This document shows, in pieces, positions 46,901 to 64,000 of a stretch of DNA of 64,000 nucleotides. The translations under genes and the position numbers were made by a program. The stretch lies in NCBI RefSeq assembly GCF_026151205.1, contig NC_087081.1, forward strand, positions 10,417,113-10,481,112, in the 5' to 3' direction. Under the pieces are notes generated by a model. It was not told the origin of the DNA. It saw only the letters and a list, made by a program, of their open reading frames with translations, and ran no database searches. Source of the stretch: Bolinopsis microptera. Lineage: Eukaryota; Ctenophora; Tentaculata; Lobata; Bolinopsidae. Position 1 is the first letter of the stretch. Each line of letters opens with the position of its first letter.

Positions 46901-47996
46901 CTGGGGGAAGTGTTTGTTTAAGCTTATGCATTTGCAGATTGAAACAAAAAAGGTTTCCGGTTGGATACGTATTGCAAATTTAGCTGGTGGGTATGTGCCA
47001 GCAACAAATTGAACTTATATTATTTTAGTATACAATCACAATTTGCTTTTCCAGGAGGGGTGTATTATCTACAAACTTACATTCGACAATGACATGCAGG
47101 ACAGGAGTGAAGACGGCATACCCTTCCTCGGACTGTATTAGGCACATGTAGTAACCCGTATGGGTGGAGTTAGCTGCTACGGTAAATGTTCTACTGGTAG
47201 ATGCTTCAGATCGCTGAGAAGGAGTATTTGGTGAATGGGTTACAGTCAATTGAAGGAAATTTGTTAGTTCTGCTTTTCACGTAAAAAACCAACAATAGTA
47301 TTTATTTGTTCCCGATAAGTCGAGATTTTGCCATCGGGAGCACTAGCATGTATGTTAATGGAAGTAAAAAGCGCCTGAACTTTCGGAGCATTGTATAACG
47401 TGGATAAAGAAGAGGGAATGGGGAGGGAATTGTATTTTTAAGAAGAAGAAATAGTACCTGATTAACTTGCGAAGTGTAAGGTCTCTTGCTCAAATACCAT
47501 TTATAATTAACTGCATCGCTCCCTATTACCGAACTAGCACAGTCTATACTTAGCTTCTCTCCTGTAATTAGATAATTAATAATTAATCAATTGAAAGTTT
47601 TGATCACATTGGTTATAAAAATGTCGATGCAAAATTTAATATGTATTAAATCCAGAAAAATGTTAATAAACAAATAGTTTTCTTTGGACATCCCATTTAC
47701 CTGACTTAATATTAATGACTTTGTTCGTTGTGAAGTACGCTTCGTTAACTGTTATGAAAACTTCTGCAAAATACAATGAAATGATAACTGAGACTCGAAC
47801 TGATATAAACTAAATACCTGATAATATAAACTAAATACCTACTAAAAGTCAGTCAAAAGTTATTGGAAAGCTAAAATGGTATTTAGACTGATCTGCTTGT
47901 TTTTTGTTTGTCAGATTAAAAAGGACTCTAACCTGAAGGGTCTGAGGATAATACTGCACTTGTGATGTAGGAGAGTAACACCAAGATTAGATACAT
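34986..47996 (-). CDS. Seven-Ig-domain type I membrane receptor with ITAM-like cytoplasmic tail (22 exons)
   Basis: Exons, 5' to 3' on -: 47933-47996, 47701-47763, 47458-47561, 47081-47213, 46725-46900, 46329-46485, 44816-44991, 43011-43131, 42729-42845, 42498-42595, 42194-42284, 41817-42015, 41611-41696, 41366-41472, 41099-41230, 39820-39943, 39548-39631, 39238-39378, 38935-39069, 36338-36442, 36103-36186, 34986-35188. The sum is 2,700 nt (899 residues plus stop). Signal peptide 1-16. Ig-like domains at about 43-121, 122-232, 233-331, 332-433, 434-528, 529-649 and 650-769. Most are split mid-domain by a phase 0 intron and all are bounded by phase 1 introns. Ig4 lacks the first core Cys; Ig5 and Ig6 lack the core Trp. 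One membrane helix at about 778-803, then KKKR and a CLICKCC cluster (possible palmitoylation). The tail has YKLL (841), YREL (879) and YEQL (895), the last two spaced YxxL-x12-YxxL. It is likely a surface adhesion or recognition receptor. The exon 12/13 junction has two in-frame solutions; the one chosen uses the stronger donor. Confidence 0.87.
36708..38828. mobile_element. 2.1-kb dispersed repeat, copy B (in intron 19 of the Ig-receptor gene)
   Basis: The same organisation as copy A: foldback 36708-37217, middle part, right part (about 38467-38828) with the same twin hairpins and four 16-bp GGGGTATAATAGTA units. It has about 65 bases near 38400-38467 that are missing in A. Its foldback tips differ from A at two positions that are changed in both arms. 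Confidence 0.88.
39045..39146 (-). repeat. 51-bp tandem duplication covering the acceptor of Ig-receptor exon 19
   Basis: The acceptor, the first about 28 bases of exon 19 and adjoining sequence (containing TGTTCAACATGCTGTATGTA on +) occur twice in tandem. The copy farther from the exon, if used, would run into an in-frame TAA. Confidence 0.9.
39388..39482. repeat. 32-bp tandem repeat, three copies
   Basis: The unit contains GTCATTTGTAATAGGATAGA; in intron 17 of the Ig-receptor gene. Confidence 0.9.
40011..40122 (+). repeat. 10-bp minisatellite (AACTAAGTGT)
   Basis: About ten units in which AACTA and AACCA alternate in the later part; in intron 15 of the Ig-receptor gene. Confidence 0.9.
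43862..43972. repeat. Small inverted-repeat element in intron 7 of the Ig-receptor gene
   Basis: The ends AGAAAATCAGCC and GCTGATTTTCC, and an inner pair TGTGCAGTT/AACTGCACA, are inverted. A TACGTCATCA motif repeats inside. Confidence 0.55.
45148..45232. repeat. 27-bp tandem repeat, three copies
   Basis: The unit contains ACTGTAGCAACATCTGGCGC; the third copy has ACCATAGCAACTTC. In intron 6 of the Ig-receptor gene. Confidence 0.9.
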
Positions 47997-49300
47997 CGCT
48001 AGAGAATATAACGGATAATTATTAAATGTAACGGATCATTTGTAAACTATTGCAATCAATACAGAAGGCGTTAACCTACGTACGATAATTAGAAGCTCAA
48101 AATCAAACATTAAGTTTTCTCATGAAAGTAACAGCCCCAGTTCCATTTAGATCAAGCAATTTTATCCCGACAGTCCGATCGCTTGCCCATCCCCTAAGAT
48201 TTAGAATAAAGTCATAGCAACTTAATTTAAAACTTCCATGAGAGAAGCATTAAGAAAACACAGCAAAAAAAAGCTTTTTCACTTTTCAGCGTACTCCAGA
48301 CCGGCAAATCTGACACAAAAAAGAACTGTTTAGAACAATTTTTAACTTATGTCATAAATTAACATGCGGACAATAATTCGGCAGAATTTAGAGTGTCCAG
48401 GTAATGTTCGAGAAGCAGATTGAAAATGTTATTAAACTGATCCTGAAATTGCACTTTAATTAATTCATTTTGTTGACCAAAATATCTCGAAACAGATAAG
48501 TTCCTTGATCAACATTGCATCATGCCGAAAGTCAAGGAAAGCTACGTAACGAGGTACACATACACGATAAACAGCAGAATAACCTGAAAATAAACACGAG
48601 TAAATGGAACAAAAAACTAAATAAAAACTAAATAAAAACTAAATAAAAGCTAAATAAAAACTAAATAAAAACTAAATAAAAACTAAATAAAAGCTAAATA
48701 AAAACCAAATAAAAGCTAAATAAAAGCTAAATAAAAGCTAAATAAAAACTAAAGCTATGAAGTTAGATCCGAACACAACTCATCTGACAATGTCACTGGC
48801 TCACACTGAGCTCACAACAGGTATATAACTAACAAAACTGGATTACACACCCGTTTGATCACCTCACAGAAACACTGCACCTAATTGGTTAATTACGTTA
48901 TATTGGCTAATCACATTATTGTTTTATCACATGATGTGTGAAGCAACTCTTGTTATCACCCAGCAAGCTTTTTCAGACAAAGGGCACCTCAAGTTTTAAA
49001 CGGGGTGCAGATAATGAGATGTTGTTAGAAGAGGTTAATGGGGGCAAAGATACACTTTCGGGTGAGGTTAATTGAGTCGGAATTGTGTGGTGATACAATG
49101 TAACTACACACCTCTCATTAACAAGCGAACACACCAACCACACTCAACAATAACTATATTCCATGTAGATCCAAGACTTTCTGATAAGCGACGATATGAT
49201 TACATTAGGCAAACTAATAAACTTTTAAGATCCTCGGCAGAGCCTTTTGCCCCAGAAATTGTACACCAGTGAGCACGTGCCAAAGAGCCAAAAGTCATGG
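47997..49300. other. 5' flank of the Ig-receptor gene
   Basis: The start codon region gives no clear TATA box or initiator. An 11-bp minisatellite (CTAAATAAAAA, about 13 units with G variants) lies at 48611-48755. A short + frame at 49072-49272 is not recognised. Confidence 0.4.
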
Positions 49301-49327
49301 GGCAAACAGTCACTGAGGTAAGAATTT

Positions 49328-49736
49328 CTGGGACACGAGTCCGCAGGGTTGTTATAAATCTGGGGCACGAGTCCAATGATGCTAAAAATCTGGGGCACGA
49401 GTCCAAGGATGTTAAAAATCTGGGGCACGAATCCAGGGATGTTAAAAATCTGGGGCGCGAATTCAGGGTTGTTAAAAATCTGGGACACGAGTCTAGGGAT
49501 GTTACAAATCTGGGACACGAGTGTAGGGATGTTACAAATCTGGGGCACGAGTCTAGGGATGTTAAAAATCTGGGGCACGAGTCCAAGGATGTTAAAAATC
49601 TGGGAAACGAGTCTAGGGATGTTAAAAATCTGGGGCACGAGTCCAGGGATGCTAAAAATATGGGACACGAGTTTAGGGATGTTAAAAATCTGGGGCACGA
49701 GTCCAGGGATGTTAAAAATATGGGGCACGAGTGACC
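49328..49736 (+). repeat. 30-bp minisatellite, about 13-14 copies
   Basis: The unit contains GATGTTAAAAATCTGGGGCA. Open on both strands because the period is divisible by three; not a gene. Confidence 0.95.
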
Positions 49737-50589
49737 AAGGAAGACGTGAACCCTCAACATCACTACAGAAAACCCACGTCGATTCCGGAAACATAGTGAC
49801 CGTCACGGCCGACAGAATCCGTGGATTGCAGACTCAGAATAATGGGTCAACCTGATTGGTTGATAAGAGGTCACGTGACGCAAAATGCACCACTAAGAGG
49901 ACCCGAACAAACGGTGACCGTCGGGAAGTATAGTCTACAGCATAGAGCCGATGATCCTAGAGGAGATAAGAGGTTCCGCAAGGTACACATTTTTAAACAA
50001 AAACCCCAAAAATACAATTTAATTTGTTGAAAAGTTGACAATGAGGGACCTGGGAAAACTGCCATGACATAACCCGGAGTGTACAGAAGAAGATCCTGCG
50101 CTTTGATTGGGTGCCTGGGAACAGTTTCAACAGCTATTGGCAAGGAGAATCCACACGTGTGCCCGACTATGACAAGTTCCAAATTTAGTGCCAACCACTC
50201 TCCCGCTGTAATAGCACGGGGGCTGCTGATGTCGTCACGGGCCAAGGAAAATGGCTTCTGATTGGCTGATTTTCGAGTCCCGTGATAAAGAAAGGCTTCT
50301 GATTGGAGGGATTTGGAGTCCCGTGATCCAGCGTAGCCGTTAGGATTGGTGGGACGATTTCATTGTTGACAGTGACTAAAGAGGGTAAATGACGAGGAAA
50401 ATGGGGAAGCCAGATAAAAGATATCAGGATATATAATAATGTGTTAGCGATGTGTTAGGGATGTGAAGAAAACATAAGTGTTACGGAAACTGTGTTACGT
50501 TTAGATAGCAACATCCAATCTTAATATACAACCATATAACTCCAAGAGTACCTGTTCTCGGAGATCAGTCTCCTTCAAAACAATGAAGA

Positions 50590-50680
50590 GGGAGAGAGAG
50601 GGGACCAGAGAGGACTGAGAGAGAGAAGGGGGGAGAGAGTGGAGGAAGAGAGAGAGTGGAGGAAGAGAAGGGGTTTTAGC
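50590..50680 (+). repeat. Polypurine (GA/GGA-rich) tract
   Basis: About 90 bases, nearly all purine on +, with a repeated GAGAGAGTGGAGGAA motif. Confidence 0.85.
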
Positions 50681-50699
50681 TCACTCTGTCACCGGGAAC

Positions 50700-52080
50700 C
50701 TTATACCCTAACACCTTGAAACCTAAAGTTTTCAACAGCTTATCATTACGTTTTTCTGTCATGAAACCAGAGATCATTTGACCTGTGATTCGTCCCACAT
50801 TCCCTCGTTCTGTCATCGTATAAATACCTGACATTCTTAACGAGACGAGGACGGGAGAATTAACCGATAAAACTGATAATTATAAGAACTGTTATCACAG
50901 TGTAGAGGTGGTGTACACAGTGTATATTACAGAAACAGTGTGAACTAGTGGTAACGAGATCGTGTGAACAAATGATGAAGAGATGTGACGATCAGAGATT
51001 TAGTTAGAATTTATCTGTTTCAAATGTAAAATACATCATCGGGTTGTATCTGATTTTGTCGGTCGTAATCTGCGGTAAAACGGCGGATGCTTGTTCGCTC
51101 GGTCGAAAGTAAAAATAAAATGGATCAATAAAGACACTCTGCGCTGTTTTAAGTTTTTTCATGAACAATAATTTTATATTAATAAAACCACGATTTACTG
51201 CGGACTTAGGGGAACGGAAAAACCCGCAGTAAATTGGGGTTTTTGGTAATCAGGTTTAAAGTGGGTGGATATAAGGCCTGAAAGCCATAGAACTGACATT
51301 TTTGAAAATTTCGCGATGGTTTATACCATATATTATGTATATTATATGTTATAGTGTATAATCAATTGCATGGGATTCGAAAAAGGTGATTAGCTGCAGT
51401 AGTTAAAATCACAATCGATCGCAAATGAAAATTCCTGTCGGAAAGGTGAATATATTTACAATTAAATGAAATCATCCCGGAATTATCAGTTAATAATAAA
51501 AAGGAACAATTAAAATGAACAGAATACCATAATAACTGCATCAAAGAAATTCCAAACATCCTCATGGTAGATACCTGCTACCATAAATGTATAACCGCCA
51601 GCATTTGAAGTTTCTGATTTGACCCGACTTTCAAGAGACACGTGATCAACGCTCTCGGCCAATCACACGCTGTAATGGTGGTTACGAGGATATTTCTCTC
51701 CAATGAGGAGCCAGTATTTCGTCACGTTAAACCCTAATGATTACCAGTTACTCTGGGGTCCCTGGTAACCGACCAGTTTCAAACCGAAATGTGGTGCACG
51801 AACGTTCGAGTATCCACCAGCCATCAGTCGATCATAATCGAGATGCTATTGCACGTGACAGAAACCCACCAATCAGAATTGGGCAGAGTTAGGTTCGAGG
51901 TTAAAGAACTTACGACTAGTCCCAAGATTCTATTCTATGATGTCTATATATTTATATAGCTCAATCAAACAATACGCTCGACTAATGACTTATAATTAAC
52001 AGATATCTGATCACGAACATTTGAATGCCCATATATGGTTTGCCTCGCAGACTCCATCGGTGCAGTGAAGAATAAGAAAA
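50700..52080. other. Gene-poor DNA
   Basis: No supported gene. Several CCAAT boxes (ATTGG or CCAAT) occur at 51660-51710. Confidence 0.4.
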
Positions 52081-52143
52081 AAGGTTCGTTGGGTTTTATT
52101 AGCTTCAGGAAAGTTATCAATACTATTTCTTTCTTTATTACAG

Positions 52144-52290
52144 CTGAAAGATGATCGTTCCCGCCAGAAAAGGAGACTCAAGGCCAAAAGTGCCAAGGAA
52201 AGAGTGACATGCTCTCTTTTGCATACCGTGCAATCAATCGCAAGAAACTTAGCGATAGTCATCCATACATATTTAGATGCCTACAAATAA
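52144..52290 (+). CDS. Candidate terminal exon of an unknown gene
   Basis: Preceded by a strong acceptor (TTTCTTTCTTTATTACAG). It encodes 48 residues and a stop: LKDDRSRQKRRLKAKSAKER followed by a hydrophobic helix-like end. It looks like a basic helix, but I find no upstream exon I can defend (a weak one may end near 52081). Confidence 0.28.
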   Translation: MKDDRSRQKRRLKAKSAKERVTCSLLHTVQSIARNLAIVIHTYLDAYK

Positions 52291-52299
52291 AAACAAGTT

Positions 52300-55200
52300 C
52301 TTGGCAATGAATTCGACGTGCTTTAATGTCAGTTCTGGCGTAGGTTCCGGTTTTATTTCTGTTATTGTTTATTGTAAGGGGGAAAAATCTAAATTACTGA
52401 TCTGATAAATAGAAATGACGTAACATTTTTAACTACAGCTCAGTGCTCACAGCTGTTCGAATTAACACCTCGCTACCTATACCATGCTATTAAAATGCCG
52501 AGTTGTGGTGCCCAGTATACCTCAAAACTAAAAACTAGAACATGTGATACTCTGAATTTACTCCTAACAAAAATGACGCAACCAATTGGACTACAACAGC
52601 TGGCCAAATAAACGCCAAGAGCAGCATGCTATGCATGGCTATGACGACAAATGAAGCGAGAGAGACAAATGACTTCCCCCGATGCTAAGTACGGCAAATA
52701 GTTGTGACGCAGTTAACTTGACACAGTTAAACTTAACTTGGCGGAGGTGCATGATGTAGTTGTGCGAGTTGCTTAGATGAGGAGGCCGATGCGGATAATC
52801 GTACAGTTTGCTAGATTAAAAGATGCGAGATCGCATAACTCGAGAATTTTGCCGCACTTAATTGATACCTCTGATGTGAGAATGATAATTCCACCTCATG
52901 ACCCGGAGTTGATGGGAACCAAAAATGTCTGGATAAAATGAAAATTATATCAAAATAAGAAAATTAACAAAAATAAAATGACAAAGGACATTATATTCTC
53001 ACACTAAGATATGAGAATTACAAATTTAATCAGTCCAAAAGATGAGCACCGTATCAGTTGCACAATGCAATTTGAAAGAAAATATAATAACTTTCAAAAT
53101 TTGTCCGAACTGGCTTCAACCTGGTGCAGCATGTAAGATGATTTTTATATTGCAACATAGCTAAACCCTCAGACCTCAAATGAAATCAAGACAGATATTA
53201 AGATTAAACTCTCGATCCATGATCTATTATTGGTTTAACCGCGCACTTGCGGTTTTCTCATTCCAAAATTATCCACAACATCGAAAGATAAAAAGTCACG
53301 AGACCAAAAAAGACAGCGTCACGTGATTAAAATGTACATATCACGTGTGACGCGCGTCTGTGCTCGTTGCTTAGCAACACACCATATCATTGGAGATGAC
53401 AGTGTGAAAAAGACAGCGTAATCGTGAGATAGACAGCTTTTACTTTCAAGAGTCTTGCAGTGATTTCCGGGGCCGGGTAATTACACTTAATTGAACCAGA
53501 TCAATTAACAGGCGGATTAGAGATTTAGTCAGCTGTTAGTGGTCCATTTCACGTTTTAGTTGACAAAATGACAGCTACATCCGGGTTTTAATAATAGATA
53601 TTATTACTATAGAGGTAATCAGTGAAGTTTCAGTAAGTTGATATGACTGAGTGTCACAGATGGACTACCAATGGTCATTGTACCGATATCACAGTATAAG
53701 ATAGTGCATAGGAAAATAAACTGGATTAAGATTAAATATAAGTAAAATAATTAAAACGAAAATTTAATTTTAAGGACAACATGCAATTGATACATAATAT
53801 ATAACTTCAAATTGATCAAAAGCAAAAGAGTAATAAAATTTGACTTTATATTGATCAAAAGCAAAAGAGTAATAAAATTTTGCTCAAAAGCAAAAGAGTA
53901 ATCAAATTTGACCTTATAATGCTCATTGCTCAAAAGCAAAAAAGGCACAAAATTTGATCATCGCCAATTTACCACCGAAATTGCTGATCTGAGTAGTGAT
54001 TATGGTTAGAAATTTTGTCTACATTTTCAGTCATTCTTTTTTGTTGAGAATGTCCATTTAAGTGGAGAAAATGACGTTAAAAATGTTTGCAAATAGAATT
54101 GTAGTGTTCGCCATTTTTGTTATGGCAATATTGGTAATTGGCCGTACCAGTAGTTATTAGTTACGAGCTGTCCCAGAGGCTCAACAATACGTACACGAAA
54201 AAAGGGTAATCAATAAGAAAAATTGTCTCTAAATCTCGAACATTTTGTGCTTTTCTACTGAGACATTTTATTCAGCTCGGCCAGCTTTTCACGGCTGTAG
54301 TACACATATATTTATAACAATATATCAGCCTCAAAGTTCAAAGGCAATCAGCAACACGGCGCCACAATATCGGAGATGAGTTTCTCGTTCAAGCCTCATC
54401 CTTCATACGCTCATTTCTAATCAAGGCGGTCACTCAGTGCACACGTGCTGGTCACATTACCCACGTGCACCAATTTACAAGATCAAATAAATACCATGGT
54501 AACATTGTCTCATCCAATCAAAACGGGGGATATCTACCAGCTATCTGCTGGATCACGTGATCAATTTAATACACAGTATTAGATGAGAGTACTGAGTAGA
54601 TGGTGATAAATTCAATGTTAAACGCGTTCGATGAGGTCGTGAAACTCAATAGACACTCGATGTCTGCAGACGATACGTATCATTAAACTCATTAGTTCAT
54701 GTGTAGATAGATGCCAGTATTAGTTGTAGAGTTTAGCATAATAAAAATCGCCTAAAAGAACTCTTGGAATTAATAAGTTAAATGTTAACTTAAAACAATA
54801 AGTAAAGCTGAATTCGGCTCCGCTTCTATGAAGATAATGAATATTTAACCGTCGGCCTAATAGATATACGTAGGAGAGATCAAATTATGCCATGACCAAA
54901 AGAAGCTCTTATGTTTTACCCAACCATCCTCACAGTGAAAACAGGAACAAAAACAGTTTAAAACAATAAAAAAGCTGCAACAAAACAACAAAACTCCTCA
55001 GTTTTACATACATCCGGCATGACAACCAACCAATCACTGTTTGTAACCAGTTAAAACAGCAACCATGTGCGGTGACCAAAGACCCCCTTAACCCTGTCCA
55101 GTAACTGTCGAGAGGGGCATTAGCGTTTTAATACTACAATAAACAGTCGCCTAGCTGTCCAGTAAAAACACACCAAGTTGAACACAAAACATTAGTTGTT

Positions 55201-55370
55201 ATAAAGCCATAGTTTAACAACAACCAACCACACAATGTCCCCTTTATCTCTCTCAAATATCACATACTAAAAGAAAAGAGCACACTCATAATACAAACCC
55301 CTTTACAGACACTGCCGAGTGTGAAAAGAAAAGGTTTAGGGCTCGGGTTTGGGGGCAGATCCTCCTGTAG
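52300..55370. other. Gene-poor AT-rich DNA
   Basis: At 53800-53950 an imperfect tandem repeat of about 47 bp contains TCAAAAGCAAAAGAGTAATA three times. No supported exon. Confidence 0.45.
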
Positions 55371-55375
55371 AGCGG

Positions 55376-55500
55376 ATCACGTGACACGTGAGCGGATCAC
55401 GTGACATTTCAGGGACGGACACGTGATGTGTTTTTATTGATTTGGGTGAGGGGCAACAATAGCGTGGTGACACGTGACTGGTCACGTGGGATCACTCACC
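55376..55500. promoter_or_regulatory. Cluster of six CACGTG E-boxes
   Basis: Six CACGTG palindromes in about 125 bp, several in the extended form TCACGTGA or GTCACGTG favoured by MITF/TFE and USF-type bHLH-ZIP factors. GAGCGGATCACGTGACA is repeated. It lies about 1.2 kb upstream of the candidate gene at 56643. Confidence 0.45.
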
Positions 55501-55945
55501 CGTGACCTGTATCCTTCACACTATATCTGTATAGATCAAATAAAACTGTGGGATTTTGTAATCTCTTCAGATGTGGGCTTTTTCCTTATATTATCACTGT
55601 GAAGGTAAGAGAAAACGTTAATCCGTGTTATATAAATTAGTCTTCAAAGAACGATCACTAAGAAGGGCTGGACTCTGGGACTCATTAACTAGGGATCTGC
55701 ATGATATTATTCCCTGAATTGCTCCTCAATACAATGTATTGTCTTATAATTATATTGTATATGTATATGTCATGATATGCAATGCATTCACCTTTCGATT
55801 ACTGATTATAGTAACGACAATTATATCTGTATCGAAAATTCAATGTGATATACAGAAATATAAAATAATAAGAAATCGACGACGACTGAAGGCTCTAAAA
55901 GAGTGTAAGCGAATTATTATGCTCTACATCAGCGACCATGATAAC

Positions 55946-56170
55946 CAGTAACCATAGCAACCATAGCAACCATAGCAACCATAGCAACCATAGCAACCAT
56001 AGCAACCATAGCAACCATAGCAACCATAGCAACCATAGCAACCATAGCAACCATAGCAACCATAGCAACCATAGCAACCATAGCAACCATAGCAACCATA
56101 GCAACCATAGCAACCTTAGCAACCATAGCAACCATAGCAACCATAGCAAGTAGCAACCATAGCAACCATA
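55946..56170 (+). repeat. 9-bp minisatellite (AACCATAGC), about 24 copies
   Basis: The consecutive units read AACCATAGCAACCATAGC, so every unit boundary fits the RFX X-box (GTNRCC, spacer, RGYAAC) except for its first base. A perfect X-box, GTAACCATAGCAAC, starts at 55949. Confidence 0.95.
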
Positions 56171-56642
56171 TAGTAACTATGATGGTAACCAGTTGCTCAG
56201 CTACCCATGACCACAGTAACCAGTGTAAACGGTAACAGTGCCACAACAAATGGGAAATATAAAGCAGTTGGGCCGGATACCAGTCACCAATATCTACTGA
56301 GGGGGGGGGGGGGCTATTCCAGTTTGGCATGACGTACAATGCTGCAAAATCCACAGCTTTCCGACAAACCGCAGATAATCCCCCTGGCCCCCAGCCCTCA
56401 ACCTGTAACAGCGTAACACGGATATCGGGTGAAATTACAGCCCCCAACAGCTCCCCCCCTCTCTCTCTCCCCCCCCCCCCCCCTCTCTCTCTCTCTCTCC
56501 ACCTCCTCTGAGACCACCAACTCTAAACCCCGCTAATTTGGCAGCCTAAATATTACCCGGTACACAGCTGTCTAAGTTAGTAGTAGATAAGATACTTATG
56601 GCTCTGTAGAAATACCAGTGGTTTATGGTCTACTCTACAACC

Positions 56643-63482
<6,840 letters not shown>

Positions 63483-64000
63483 AAATTTCAACAGCTGAAA
63501 CTTTGAAATCTCTCCATTTGGACTGACATACTTTTTGCTGATATGAGAAGTCAGAGAAGTGAATAATAATACAGCCAATTCTAAATATTTCGTGCGTGAT
63601 TATGTAGATCACGAAGAGGTGCAAAAATAATCATAATCAGGTACAAAGTAGGCATACGATCAGAAGAAGACAGAAGTCCTGTTAAACATTATTGAAATTA
63701 ACATTTAAAAACCATAACTGAAAACTGAAATTTATACACCAAAATTATTCGATAAATCCAAGCACAACATGCCTAAATGGAGAAAGCAAGTAGGTTAACA
63801 GGGCAGTCAAGCATCATCAGCTCAAAAGGGCGGTTCACAGGTATATACCGACGGAACAGTCCCTGTAAACGAAACATCATTACCAGAACATTCCCTGACA
63901 CTGACACACTGTCACTTCAACTCTAGACCATAACAATTTGAATGTCTGGCCAGGTTCTCAGTTGATATCAATATGCTAAATCTCAAAATATATATAATTA

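Noticed and set aside
49200-49855. Long open frames on both strands
   Set aside because: Produced by a 30-bp satellite with no stop; no start context or splice signals.
49998-50224. Possible - strand exon reading PRAITAGEWLALNLELVIVG
   Set aside because: Protein-like with a usable donor at about 50058, but no partner exon, family or start was found; kept as undecided.

Overview
This is a eukaryotic, almost certainly invertebrate-animal, nuclear window. Genes are split by GT-AG introns, one tRNA carries an intron, there is a non-LTR retrotransposon, and tandem and inverted repeats are extremely abundant in AT-rich DNA. The species cannot be fixed from the sequence alone. I read two multi-exon genes with confidence; they are convergent (tail to tail). 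A few weaker gene candidates are also recorded.

Left part (about 1.2-23.4 kb, + strand): a nuclear NDUFS2 gene for the 49-kDa quinone-site subunit of mitochondrial complex I. Ten coding exons are recognisable; the leader-peptide exon is not found. Exon 8 carries a one-base frameshift. Intron 2 holds a 5'-truncated LINE with an open reverse-transcriptase frame. Intron 7 is about 15.2 kb and is a nest of repeats: a 20-bp minisatellite of CACGTG boxes, a long foldback element, a DNA transposon with about 0.5-kb terminal inverted repeats and one large ORF, an intron-containing tRNA-Leu(CAA) on the opposite strand, several micro- and minisatellites, and a CRE-containing palindrome. A 268-bp (CT)n tract abuts the exon 8 acceptor.

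Middle part (23.4-35 kb): repeats with only fragmentary coding signs. They are a 30-bp minisatellite, four copies of a short two-core structured element (one of them in NDUFS2 intron 6), the first of two copies of a 2.0-2.1 kb repeat headed by a perfect foldback, a possible three-exon gene end on the - strand, a 54/57-bp tandem repeat that is open as an 18/19-residue peptide repeat, and a 1.6-kb foldback element built from AGCGCT-rich subrepeats.

Right-centre (34.99-48.0 kb, - strand): a 22-exon gene that I could splice completely. The coding length is 2,700 nt and every intron phase is consistent. It encodes an 899-residue type I membrane protein with a signal peptide, seven Ig-like domains, one membrane helix, a Cys/Lys-rich juxtamembrane segment, and a tyrosine-rich tail ending in YxxL-x12-YxxL, which fits the ITAM spacing rule. 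The second copy of the 2.1-kb repeat lies in its intron 19.

Right part (48-64 kb): mostly gene-poor DNA with minisatellites, a CACGTG cluster and an array of overlapping RFX X-box-like sites. A candidate two-exon gene on the + strand would encode an 89-residue secreted peptide with a thrombospondin-type-1-like core. I found no link in function between NDUFS2 and the receptor gene; they are only neighbours.
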